A stretch of 64,000 nt of DNA from positions 3,596,001 to 3,660,000 of the forward strand of contig NC_070558.1 of the NCBI RefSeq assembly GCF_026914185.1. The letters run 5' to 3'. Shown here one piece after another: positions 50,920 through 62,300 of this stretch. Each line of letters starts with the position of its first letter. Within the stretch, counting starts at the first letter, position 1. The position numbers and the translations under genes were made by a program. The notes beneath the pieces are model-generated. The model saw nothing but the letters and a program-made list of their open reading frames with translations, was not told the DNA's origin and did no database searches. This DNA comes from Puccinia triticina. Lineage: Eukaryota > Basidiomycota > Pucciniomycetes > Pucciniales > Pucciniaceae.

Positions 50920-52723
50920 AATTATCAGGCAGTGTTTTTTGTGCTTCTGCCAATGTGTCTCAACCAGGGCTAAGATGTATTTCATGATGTTGGTACCATG
51001 AGGTCCTTGAAGATCAGCAATATCTGAACAGTAATTTGAGAAATTTTTGGTCTATGAAAGTCCCAAAATGTTGCAGGTACAGTCTGATCAGTGTGAAATA
51101 TTGCCTGATTGGTTGGTTTTGTTGTTTTTCTACAACTATATCTCAACTTGCAATGGGGATGAATTCATGATATTGGTACCATAATGATGGGAAAATTTGA
51201 AAGATTAATATAGGGAGTCTTTTTTCCAATGAAAATCTCCCAATGTAGCAGCCCCATTTCATCAGTCAGGAACTAGTGCCTCATTTTTTTTGTTTCTGCC
51301 ATTATATCTCAACCAGGAATGTTGATTATTCCTGGATATTGGTACCAGAATGTTCATCCATTTGCAAAGAGTATTTTGGTGTAGCTTTCATGGATTAAAA
51401 TCCCAAAAACAAGCGGCTAAAGTCTCATTAGTTTCAAAATATTGCCTAATTGGGTGTTTTTTTGGTGTTTCTGCCACTGTATCTGAACCAGGGCTAACAT
51501 TTATTTCATGATATTGATACTATCATAATACGAGATGCTGAGAGATTAATTTGGGTCAGCTCTTGACCATGAGAATCCCAAAATGTGGCAGCTACAGTCT
51601 CATGAGTCTCAAAATATCACCAAATTGGGCTTTTCTTTCTGTTTCCGCCACCATATCTCAACCAGGAATGGTGATTATTTCATGATATTGGTACCAGAAT
51701 ATTCATTCATTTCCAAAGAGTATTTTGGGTTAGCTTTTTGGTGTAGCTTTCATGGATTAAAATCCCAAAAACGAGCGGCTAAAGTCTCATTAGTTTCAAA
51801 ATATTGCCTAATTGGGTGTTTTTTTGGTGTTTCTGCCACTGTATCTGAACCAGGGCTAAAATTTATTTCATGATATTGATACTATCAAAATAAGAGATGC
51901 TGAGAGATTAATTTGGGTCAGCTCTTGACCATGAGAATCCCAAAATGTGGCAGCTACAGTCTCATGAGTCTCAAAATATCACCAAATTGGGCTTTTCTTT
52001 CTGTTTCTGCCACTATATCTCAACCGGGAATGGTGATTATTTCATGATATTGGGACCAGAATATTCCTCCATCTCCATAGATTATTTTGGTATACATTTC
52101 ATGTATGGGAATGCCCAAAAGAAGCTGCTATAGTCTGATTAGTCTCAAAACATTGCCTAATTGGGTATTTTCTGGTGTTTCTGCCACTTTATCTCAACCC
52201 GCAATGCAAATGATTTCATGATATTGATACCATTATGATACGACATGTTGAGATATTAATTTGGGTCAGCTCTTGACCATGAAAATCCCAAAATGAGGCA
52301 GCTACAGTCTCATGAGTCTCAAAATATCACCAAATTGGGCTTTTCTTTCTATTTCCGCCACCATATCTCAACTGGGAATGGTGATTATTTCAAGATATTG
52401 GTACCAGAATATTCATCCATTTCCAAAGAGTATTTAGGGTTAGCTTTCATGTATGGAAATGCCCAAAAGAAGCTGCTATAGTCTGATTAGTCTCAAAACA
52501 TTGCCTAATTGGGTATTTTCTGGTGTTTCTGCCACTTTATCTCAACCCGCAATGCAAATGATTTCATGATATTGATACCATTATGATAAGACATGTTGAG
52601 AGATTAATTTGGGTCAGCTCTTGACCATGAAAATCCCTAAATGAGGCAGCTACAGTCTCATGAGTCTCAAAATATCACCAAATTGGGCTTTTCTTTCTGT
52701 TTCTGCCACCATATCTTAACCGG
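50920..52723 (+). repeat. Satellite array, left arm, 348-bp dimeric unit (plus orientation)
   Basis: The landmark GCTACAGTCT recurs at 51591, 51953, 52301 and 52649. The spacing is 348 bp, or 362 bp where a 14-base duplication is present. Each 348-bp unit is a pair of related monomers, one with CTCATGAGTCTCAAAATATCACC and one with CTGATTAGTCTCAAAA.ATTGCC, about 177 and 171 bp long. Both share TTTCTGCCAC..TATCTCAACC and GATTTCATGATATTG. The first copies (50920-51550) are more diverged. Short frames here (MWQLQSHESQNITKLGF) are by-products. Confidence 0.95.
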
Positions 52724-53518
52724 TGTGGTAGCCATATGGGTACAGGGCCTCAAGATCAAAGCACACGGACCACACATCAAGATCAGCAAGACCCCACCAA
52801 CAGCTTCCATACCTCCAAGGATTCCTTCCCTCCCTCTTTTATTTCTTTCTCTTCTATTATTCCCCCTTCTCTTCCTCACCTGTGTTGGTTTTCTTTATTA
52901 CTTTGGTTTTTTTCTTTTTAATGTTGTCTTAGACATTTTGTCCTAGGTATCAGTGGAGTGGATTGGTTTTTGTTTTGAGTTTTGCTTGTTTTTTTTTTTT
53001 TTTTTTTCTCTTCTTTTGTTTCTCATCCTCTCATCCTAGTTGTACGGGCGCGGCGGGCACGAGGGCTTGTTGCGCGGCATTTCGCGGGCCTGAATCCAAG
53101 TTCAGCCAAACTTGGAGGAAGGATCTGCATGCTATCCACCTCCGAACCATGAGGAATATCATCAGTTTTGAGTTTTGAAGTTTATTGATCCCGGATCGTG
53201 TCGATCCATTCCCCGCATCCTTCAGAGTTTTTGAGTACCCAAGCTTTCTGAGTTCTTTTCTTCTGATCACCGGCCGACATTCCGACAAGCACTCCGGCTT
53301 CCCTCTGATTTTTCCACGTTTCCTGAGCTTTTACACCCAACCAAACCGCCAAGGGGTATTCCACCCCCCCTCGTCCCTCTCAACAAATCCCCCCCCCCCC
53401 ACCGCTATCGCTTCTGTTCGACCATTCCCGATACTTTTTGCAGGACCACCGACGAGGGCAGCACTCAAGCACCTTCCCCTCACCCGACTGCCTCAGCTCA
53501 GCCCTGACAGGAGTCCAT
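52724..53518 (+). mobile_element. Solo LTR inserted in satellite
   Basis: It starts TGTGGTAGCC and ends near GACAGGAGTCCAT. ACCGG stands on both sides as the target duplication (CCGG if the final A belongs to the LTR). It shares with the gypsy LTRs the TCCAAGTT/AACTTGGA hairpin, the ACGAGGGCAGC...CAAGCACC block and the CTGCCTC...GACAGGAGT end. Removing it restores a continuous satellite sequence. Confidence 0.88.
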
Positions 53519-54334
53519 ACCGGCAATGCAAATTATTTCATGATATTGATACCATTATGATAAGACATGTTGTGGGTTACTTTGGGTCAGCTCTTGCCCA
53601 GGAAAAACCCAAAATGTGGCAGCTACAGTCTCATGGGTCTCAAAGAATCACCACATTAGGTTTTTCTTGTTGTTTCTGCCACTATATCTTAACCAGGAAT
53701 GGTGATTGTTTCATGATATTGGTACCAGAATATTCATCCATTTCCAAAGATTATTTTGGTATAGCTTTCATGTATGGAAATGCCCAAAAGGAGCTGCTGT
53801 AGTCTGATTAGTCTCAAAATATTGCCTAATTGGGTATTTTTTGGTGTTTCTGCCACTGTATCTCAACCCGCAATGGGAATGATTTCATGATATTGATACC
53901 ATTATGATAAGGCATATTGAGAGATTAATTTGGGTCAGCTCTTGACCATGAAAATCCCAAAATGAGGCAGCTACAGTCTCATGAGTCTCAAAATATCACC
54001 AAATTGGGCTTTTCTTTCTGTTTCCGCCACCATATCTCAACTGGGAATGGTGATTATTTCATGATATTGGTACCAGAATATTCATCCATTTCCAAATATT
54101 ATTTTGGTTTAGCTTTCATGTATGGAAATGCCCAAAAGAAGCTGCTATAGTCTGATTAGTCCCAAAACATTGCCTAATTGGGTATTTTCTGGTGTTTCTG
54201 CCACTTTATCTCAACCCGCAATGCAAATGATTTCATGATATTGATACCATTGTGATAAGACATATTGAGAGATTAAATTGGGTCAGCTCTTGACCATGAA
54301 AATCCCTAAATGAGGCAGCTACAGTCTCATTTGG
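53519..54334 (+). repeat. Satellite array, left arm continued
   Basis: Same 348-bp dimer, plus orientation, after the solo LTR. It ends inside a monomer at the polarity switch (about 54335). Confidence 0.95.
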
Positions 54335-54425
54335 TGATATTTTGAGACTCTTGAGACTGCAGCTGCCTCATTTTGGGATTTTCATTGTCAAGAGCTGACC
54401 CAAATTAATCTCTCAACATGTCTTA
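54305..54425. repeat. Head-to-head junction of satellite arms
   Basis: AAATGAGGCAGCTACAGTCT (54309 on) is followed 30 bases later by its near reverse complement GAGACTGCAGCTGCCTCATT. To the left all monomers are in plus orientation. From here to the window end all are in minus orientation. Confidence 0.9.
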
Positions 54426-54640
54426 GGCCCCGTTTGGCACCAGAATAATCAGCAACATATCACACAAATATTTCATGATTATGTTGGTGAAATGCTGATG
54501 GTGTTTGGCAAAGTGACATTTACATATTGTGTAATTAGACTTACTAATGCTCGATATATCGGCAGCTCAGAAAGTGAAACCCATAACCCCCACAACGCGC
54601 AACTTCCAACAACCTCACAACTCGCAACTTTCAACAACCA

Positions 54641-56478
54641 ATGAACAACCAAGCTCCACCCAACCAACCTGGAGACACTCAACACCTAGAATCCACCTCG
54701 CAATTGCCTCGCACACCTAACTATCGCGGCCGCGGCAGCGGGAAGGGTCGTCCAAGAGGTTCACGTGCGGGAGGACCTAATCGTCACAGTACAGGGAGTC
54801 ATGCAGCTACTGTTGATGCGATCGAGCGCCTTGGTCCACCATCTCGAGAGTCTCAAGCAAGCGGTACAGCAGGAGACTTTGAAAACCCAGAAGATCAAAC
54901 ACTTACAGCTTCGACTTACTCCCATCAAGGCCCAAAAAAGCTACGCTGGACTGGACCAATGGAGGTGATGCTCCTGGATCTTTATGTCCGAGAGGTCGAG
55001 AAAGGAAAACAATCCAATAACGGCTTCCAAAACACCACTCACCAACACGTAGCACAACAACTGAGGGAGGCTTTCCCCGCAACCAAACAGCTACTCGACT
55101 ACAGCAAATGCAAGACAAAGCTGAACCAATTGTTCAAGAAAGACTACGATCTGTTCCTTGCATGTAAGGAATCGAGTGGGTTTGGTTGGGACGAAACGTT
55201 GTGCGAGGTCACAGCATCCAATGAAGTCTGGGAACGGTACTGTGCTGTAAGCCATTCCGTTGTCCATTTTTTCATCGCCATGTCAGAAGCACTGACATCA
55301 ATTGGCTTCTTTTTGGTTTCAAGGTGCACCCAAACGCAAGGAAGTTCTGGGGAGTCCCTTATCCTGAGTTTCGCAACTTGGATAAAATATTTGGGACTTT
55401 CTTGGCAACCGGCAAGGGATCTCAATCACTTTCTCAGCAATTGCTCGTGGAGACCCAACCAAACAATCCAAAAACTTTGGGTGATATAGTTGATTGTCAG
55501 AACGAACCTGCAAACAGTCCAACTAACTACCTCTCTCGCGGCCACAAGAGAGACTCCGTTGCAAGTGCAATCAACGGCTTGGTTGGATTCATGGACTCCC
55601 GACGACTTGAGCAAAGGGAATCTCGCAAGACCAATCTTCAGCTCGCAATGGAGCTCTATCAAGATGCGCACGCTGTGGAACTCCTACCGTGCCAGGCGGT
55701 AGGCAGTGCTTGGAAGGGAAAGTGGTGATGAGCCTGCCTTCCTGTGAGGTCCTAGGATGAATGAGATCTGAGAAAACCAGAGAAAGGGGGTTGAACAACA
55801 ATGTCAGTGAGACTTGTTGGCGGGTTTGGGGGTTGAGGATCTGGAAAGGGATGCTGATGAGGATCTTGAGGGTTGATAAGGATCTGATGAGGTGATGAGG
55901 ATAAGGATCTGTGAATCTTGATGGTGTATTTTGTGGATCAGAAGACTGCCATGCCTCCCCATCATCTGAGTTCAAACTTCAAACTCAGACTCCAGGAAGT
56001 GAACATGTCACAGACATGTTCATCACATCTCTAACTACAAACAAGCTCTGCACAACACAAACAAAACAACACATACACAAAGAAAGATCAACCACATACA
56101 TAGAAAAATGAGGAGAGTAACATAAGAGAATGGGTGCAATGTATCATAAAGAACAGAGAGAAAAATCAACAACAATCATCAATATCAATAATAACATCTT
56201 GAATCTTGAGCTTGAGGTTTGAGATAGAGAATCTTGAAGTCTTGATCTTGATAACTGGTCACTTGAATCTTGAGTCTTCATCTGGATCTTGAACCATGGA
56301 CTGTCTGTACCATTTTGCTCACCACAACACCGAAGAGGCTAGTCAACACAAGGCCTAATTGGACGCTTTTGCAATCTTCCGAGACGATATAAATGCACAA
56401 ATGTTTTCAAGCATCAAAGACAAGGATCTTCGATCCAAATGGCTCAAACAGCAGATTGATAAGATGCGCGGAAATTAA
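54641..56478 (+). pseudogene. Myb/SANT-like DNA-binding protein of Harbinger element
   Basis: From ATG 54641 the protein has a basic Gly/Arg N-terminus (RGRGSGKGRPRG). A Myb/SANT-like domain follows (LRWTGPMEVMLLDLYVREVE, then FPATKQLLDYSKCKTKLNQL, FKKDYDLFLACKESSGFGWD, then EVWERY). An intron of about 80 bases (about 55248-55322) precedes HPNARKFWGVPYPEF. In PIF/Harbinger elements this protein brings the transposase to the ends. The gene is split by a solo LTR after ELYQDAH. It resumes at 56327 (NTEEASQHKA), meets a TAA, and continues to DKDLRSKWLKQQIDKMRGN with a stop at about 56476-56478. Confidence 0.75.
55674..56326 (-). mobile_element. Solo LTR (minus) inside the Myb-like gene
   Basis: In reverse complement it starts TGTGGTGAGC and ends near GGTAGGAGTTCCACA. 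It shares GATGATGGGGAGGCATGGCA, a palindromic ACATGT-type block and a hairpin TCTGAGTT/AACTCAGA at the place where the gypsy LTRs have TCCAAGTT/AACTTGGA. A clear target duplication was not found. Confidence 0.75.
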
Positions 56479-57059
56479 ATTTTCATTGTACTTCACTCGA
56501 CTTCAAATGAATTCCTCAATTTAAACAAAACACAATTTTTTTTTCTCTCTAATGAAATTCCAGCTTTCTCTAATAAAAAAACACCTGTGATATCTGAAAT
56601 GTGAGAGATCCAAAAAAAGTGAGAGGTCCAAACATGATGTGAGAGAAATAATGTATGGGAGCAAGTACAAGAGCAATCATAATTGCTGCCTTCTGGCCAA
56701 GGTTGAGGGGTACTGCTGCCATAGACCCTCGGCAATGGAGTCTTGCCAGTTTTCACACTCCTCCCTCTTGCAATCACTCAAGTAGACACCTGTGGGGGGA
56801 GGATCAACGACCTCTTGATTGTGGAACAGGCTATTGGTGCTATTGGCATTTGCCTGATTGAAAATTTGATTGGTCTGACCGTTCCGTATGATGTTGATAT
56901 TGTGGATGCAAGCACATGCAAACACAATATCATACTGCTGCTCAAGGTTTTACTCGCTGGCCTGCATCATAATCTTAAATCAATGTTTAATCACCCCAAA
57001 AGCGCGCTGAATAACGTTCTGTAGACTTGAATGTCTTAAATTGAAAAGTGTCAGGCTCA

Positions 57060-58220
57060 GTGATGCCAAGAGCAATATAGCTCCTCTAGCTACACCGGCG
57101 ACAGAGCACGGTGCGGTGGTAAGCGCGATAAGAGCGCGGTGAGAAGGGTAAAAAATAACTCAAAGTTATTTTTAAGAGAAAACCCAAAAGGGTTGTAACA
57201 GAGGGGCCAGGAGCGCCTGGGGTATTTAAGTGCCCTCTGGTGGTCTTACAGGGCCTGCGCACGATATACGCAGGGGTGTTTATGGAACCTGTGACTTCTG
57301 GGGCCCAATTAAGGGTGTTTTTTGAACGTATTAACGTTCCCAGGGCAAGGGATATGATCCCGATAAAGAAAGAAGGAAACAGCGGACTTACTCTTAAAGA
57401 GGGTCCGCAAAAGAAGACGGCAGACGACTCAAAGAACCAAAATCGTAACTATACTGGCAAGCGACCGGTCGGGTAGACGGGGCGGGGCAGGTATGGCGAC
57501 GAGGTGGTTGGTATGAATCTGGGGAGGCTTCTTCTTGCTCAGAAGCCTCCCTTTATATATTCTTGCGGCGACCGGTAGGGTCGCCGTTCCTATTGCAAAT
57601 TACTCGCGGCTTCTTGGCCGGGGACATAGCTAGTTCGGACAGGAGTGATCTCGAGTTCTACTACTCTGACCACTCCTGTTCACTGTTCTTATTATTGAGT
57701 GTAGCTCTTCCTTGGTCCGAGGAAGAGTTTTTCATTTAGGACGTCTATTCTCGGTTGAGAACTTTGGGCTGGGGGAGAGTAGACTGTTCACTTTATTGCT
57801 ATTCTCCTCCGGCCGGCTCCACTCAATCAGTTCTATTGTCACTTCTTAGAACAATAGGACAGGAGAATGTCTAGCACTCGTTCTCTTGGCTTGAGAACGC
57901 TTTTGTATCCCGTTCTCTTGTTATAAGAACGGGTTTCACTCATAACTAAATTCTTTCTCCGGCCAATACCTGCGGCCGGAGTTTGTACACTCTCTCCTCG
58001 ATTCTATCAATCGTTTGAGGGGAGGGTTTTTGCATATTCATATTCTTATTTGCGGCGCTCTGCGCCGCACTCAGTGCTCAAAAAGTCGTAGTCGCTAAAG
58101 CTGTGTAGGTTTCGCGACTACTTGGCGCTCTGCGCCGCGAATAGTATGCACAGTTAGCAACACATGTAGAATTGTTAGCTGGGCTCTAACTTATTCTAGT
58201 AGCCCGGCTGACAAAAATTT
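57060..58220. mobile_element. Unidentified hairpin-rich insertion
   Basis: This lies within the transposase intron. The first 400 bases hold a short frame (57240-57476, PVTSGAQLRVFFERINVPRA), the rest is the stem-loop series below. It is much more GC-rich than its surroundings. Minus-strand TGTCAGCCGGGCTACTAG near 58212 could be an LTR start, but the other end and a target duplication were not found. Confidence 0.5.
57523..58136. repeat. Array of at least ten consecutive stem-loops
   Basis: Perfect stems: 57523-57532/57541-57550 (10 bp), 57566-57573/57579-57586 (8), 57639-57647/57671-57679 (9), 57705-57712/57720-57727 (8), 57748-57752/57757-57761 (5), 57833-57839/57851-57857 (7), 57879-57885/57893-57899 (7), 57909-57916/57926-57933 (8), 57957-57964/57974-57981 (8), 58000-58004/58009-58013 (5), 58051-58058/58062-58069 (8), 58088-58095/58114-58121 (8), and GGCGC/GCGCC at about 58124-58136. 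Stem sequences differ from one hairpin to the next. Confidence 0.85.
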
Positions 58221-59377
58221 CCTCTTTGTTTGCTGGTCTAGAAGCCAAAAAATTTAATTAGATCTGTGTATCTATTTTGATAAGATGAAGAGCTATTCAA
58301 ACTGACCTTCTGCTGACAATCGCTTGCTCTCTTAAGTGATAACGCGTACCTCGATAAGGCACCAAGATATTTGGTTCCAGCGCATAACCAGAATCGGCGA
58401 GATAAAAATGGCTGGGATCAATATTGAAATCCTGCGATCGTGCATCTTGAAGTACTCGGGCATTGTGCGCGCTGCCCTCCCATCCCACTCGCATGTATGT
58501 GAACTTCATGCTGAAGTCACACACACCTAGCACATTCTGAGACAAGAAACCTTTTCGATTGCGGTGCGCCGCTGCTCTTTCAGCAGGTACACTTGCCGGG
58601 ACGTGAACACACTCGAGTGCCCCAAGACATCGGTCAAAAAAAGGAGTGAACTTCGGATTTGATGCTATGTGATGATGGGTTCGATTGGGCAACGGAGCAA
58701 TGAAAAACTTTGGAGCAACCTGGACTATGAGTTTGAGTATGTGCCGCAAGACCCTAATGGCACAATCTGTTAGCTGTTGAACATCAAAGGTTCCAAATTA
58801 AGATTGCATACCTTGATATTGTCTCCCCAGAGTGCTGAAACCAGTCTTGAGTCTGCCAATTTGAGTTATTGTGGCCAATGATCTAGAGGAAAATTTCTAG
58901 TTGTTCTTCCATTGGGAGGAGTTTTGAGACAGGTTCATTTTGGACACCCAAGAGCTCATCGCATATGAAAAGGAAAGTTGATGTGGTTACTCAAAAGACA
59001 TCAACCGTACGGCGAGGATTTCCCTGAAGAACTGCCAGGGTGTAGTCTGCACCAGATAAGGGCAGGTCGTTGTAGGGCCTTCGAACACCTCCGTAGCGAG
59101 TCAAAGTGGTCAGCAGAAGTGTGATTGCAATCATAAAAATGTTTTCTTCATTGAGAAGAAAATCATCATCTTCCGTTAGTTTTCGAGGTTGATTTAAGGT
59201 GGGTGGATGGCTAATTTGCTTGGTGGTTTGTTGCAGCGGCTGGGATTATTACGATGTACTGCCAAACGCTAGCGACATATTAAATTAAAATTTATTTCAG
59301 GTGAAATAATCAAAATGTCACAGATTATTTCACTACTGATTATTTCACCAATTATTTCAGTGCCAAACGGGGCCTTA

Positions 59378-62300
59378 GTATAATGGTATCAATATCACGA
59401 AATAAATGTTAGCCCCGGTTCAGATACCGTGGCAGAAACACCACAATATACCCAATTAGGCAATATGTTGAGACTAATTAGACTATAGCAGCTCCTTTTT
59501 GGGATTTCAATCCATGAACTCTAAACCAAAAGAATCCTTGGACAATCATAAATATTCTGGTACCAATAGCATGAAATGATCACCATTCCTGGTTGAGATA
59601 TAGTGGCAGAAACACAAAGAAAAACATAATTTGGTGATTTTTTGAGACCCATGAGACTGTAGCTGCCACACTTTGGGTTTTTCATGGGCAAGAGCTGACC
59701 CAAATTAATCTCTCAAAAGCTCTTATCATAATGGTATCAATATCATGAAATCATTCCCATTGCGGGTTGAGATACAGTGGCAGAAACACCAAAAAATACC
59801 CAATTAGGTGATATCTTGAGACTAATCCGACTATAGCAGCTCCTTTTGGGCATTTCCAGACATGAAAACTATACCAAAATAATCTTTATAAATGGATGAA
59901 TATTCTGGTACCAATATCATGAAATAATCACCATTCCAGGTTGAGATATGGTGGCAGAAACAGAAAGAAAAGACCAATTTGGGGATATTTTGAGACTCAT
60001 GAGACTGTAGCTGTCTCATTTTGGGATTTTCATGGTCAAGAGCTGACCAAAATTAATCTCTCCAAATTTCTCATCATAATGGTATCAACATCATGAAATA
60101 AATGTTAGCCCTGGTTCAGATACAGTGGCAGAAACACCATAAAATACCCAATTAGGCAATGTTTTGAGACTAATCAGACTATAGCAGCTTCTTTTGGGCA
60201 TTTCCATACATGAAAGATATACAAAAATCATCTTTGGAAATGGATGGATATTCTGTTCCCAATATCATGAAATAATCACCATTCCCGGTTGAGATATAGT
60301 GGCAGAAACACAAAGAAAAGCACAATTTGGGGCCATTTTGAGACTCACAAGACTGTAGCTGCCTCATTTTGGGATTTTCATTGTTAAGAGCTGACAAAAA
60401 TTAATCTCTCCACATTTCTTATTATAATTGTATCAATATCATGAAATCACTCCCATTGCGGGTTGAGATACAGTGGCAGATACACCCAAAAAAACCCAAT
60501 TAGGCCATATTTTGAGACTAATCAGACTATACTAGCTGCTTTTAGGCATTTCCATCCAAGAAAGCTTTACCAAAATAATATTTGGAAATGGATGAATATT
60601 CTGGTCCCAATATCATGAAATAATCACCATTCCCGGTTGAGATATAGTGGCAGAAACACAAAGAAAACCCCAATTTGGTGATATTTTTAGACTCATGAGA
60701 ATGTAGCTGCCACATTTTAGGATTTCCATGGTCAGGAGCTGACCCAAAGTAATCCCTCACCATATCTTATCATATGGGTATCAACATCATGAAATCATTC
60801 CCATTGCCGGGTTGAGATACAGTGGCAGAAACACCAAAAAAGTCCCAATCAGGTGATATTTCAAGACTAATCAGACTATAGCAGCTCCTTTTGGGCAATT
60901 CCATACATGAACTCTAAACCAAAAGAATGCTTGGACAATTATCAATATTCTGGTACCAATAGCATGAAATGATCACCATTCCTGGTTGAGATATAGTGGC
61001 AGAAACACAAAGAAAAACATAATTTGGTGATTTTTTGAGACCCATGAGACTGTAGCTGCCACATTTTGGGTTTTTCATGGGCAAGAGCTGGCTGAAATTA
61101 ATCTCTCAAAAGCTCCTATCATAACGTCATCAATATCATGAAATCATTCCCATTACGGGTTGAGATACAGTGGCAGAAACACCAAAAAATACCCAATTAA
61201 GCAATATTTTGAGACTAATCAGACTATAGCAGTTGCTTTGGGAATTTCCATCCATGAAAGCTATACCAACATAATCTTTGCAAATGGATTAATATTCTGG
61301 TCCCAATATCATGAAATAATCACAATTCCCGGTTGAGATATGGTGGCAGAAACAGAAACAAAAGCCCAATTTGGTGATATTTTGAGACCCATGAGACTGT
61401 AGCTGCCATATTTTGGGTTTTTCATGGGCAAGAGCTGACCCAAATTAATCTCTCAAAAGCTCTTATCATAATGGTATCAATATCATGAAATCATTTGCAT
61501 TGTGGGGTTGAGATACACTGGCAGAAAAAACATAAAATTTGATATTTTGAGACTAATCGGCCTATAGCAGCTCCTTTTCGGCATTTCCATACATGAAAGC
61601 TATACCAAAATATTCTTTTGAAATGGATGAATATTCTGGTCCCAATATCATGAAATAATTACCATTCCTGGTTGTGATATAGTAACAGAAACACAAAGAA
61701 AACCCCAATTCGGTGATATTTTGAGACTCATGAGAATGTAGCTGCCACATTTTGGGATTTCCAAGGTCAAGAGCTGACCCAAAGCAATCCTGCAACATGT
61801 CTTATCATATTTATATCAATATCATGAAATCCTTTGCATTGCAGGTTGATATACAGTGGCAGAAACACCATAAAATACCCAATTAGGCAATATCTTGAGA
61901 CTAATCAGACTATAGCAGCTCCTTTTGGGCATTTCCGTACATGAAAGCTAAACCAAAATAATCTTTGGAAATGGATGAATATTCTGGTCCCAATATCATG
62001 AAATGATCGCCATTCCCAGTTGATATATAGTGGCACTTACAGAAAGAAAGGCCCTGCAATTTGGTGATTGTTTGAGACCCATGAGACTGTAGCTGCCACA
62101 TTTTGGGTTTTCCATGGTCAAGAGCTTACCCAAATTAATCCCCCAACATTTATTATCATGATGGTATCAATATCATGAAATAAATGATAGCCCCAGTTCA
62201 GATACAGTGGCAGAAACACCAAAAATACCCAATTAGGCAATATTGAGACTGATCAGACTATAGCAGCTGCTTTTGGGCATCTCCATACATGAAAGCTATA

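Larger units (their letters stand above)
56690..59225 (-). pseudogene. Harbinger (HARBI1-like) DDE transposase, degenerate
   Basis: Minus-strand blocks, in order: N-terminal region about 59225-58820 with LTRYGGVRRPYNDLPLSG, FICDELLG and PMEEQLEIFL, NWQTQDWFQHSGETISR (two in-frame stops). Next is the core 58749-58297 with FFDRCLGALECVHVPA, HRNRKGFLSQNVLGVCDFSM, GWEGSAHNARVLQDA and FYLADSGYALEPNILVPYRG. The C-terminal part 57060-56690 has LFNLRHSSLQNVIQRAFGVI and further stops. GALECVHVPA stands where the family has GxxDGTHI, so the second motif residue pattern is altered. The core and C-terminal part are separated by an intron (donor GTCAGTTTG near 58305) that contains the ~1.2-kb insertion. 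Confidence 0.82.
54426..59374. mobile_element. PIF/Harbinger DNA transposon, with nested insertions
   Basis: The ends GGCCCCGTTTGGCAC (54426-54440) and GTGCCAAACGGGGCC (59360-59374) are exact inverse repeats, and TTA stands outside both (54423-54425, 59375-59377). The sequence outside rejoins to satellite (CATGTC-TTA-GTATAATGG), confirming the insertion. It carries the two genes expected of this superfamily, a Myb/SANT-like gene (+) and a DDE transposase (-), facing each other. Both are damaged. Nested inside are a solo LTR (55674-56326) and an insertion of about 1.2 kb (about 57060-58220). Confidence 0.92.

Noticed and set aside
51583..54150. Repeated ~60-codon frames MWQLQSHESQNITKLGF on plus and the same on minus after 59.5 kb
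   Set aside because: They recur with the satellite unit and have varying stops. They are by-products of the repeat, not a gene family.
57240..57476. 78-codon frame in the hairpin-rich insertion as a gene
   Set aside because: It is short, has no recognised motif and cannot be tied to a start or neighbouring domains. It is kept only as a note in the insertion.
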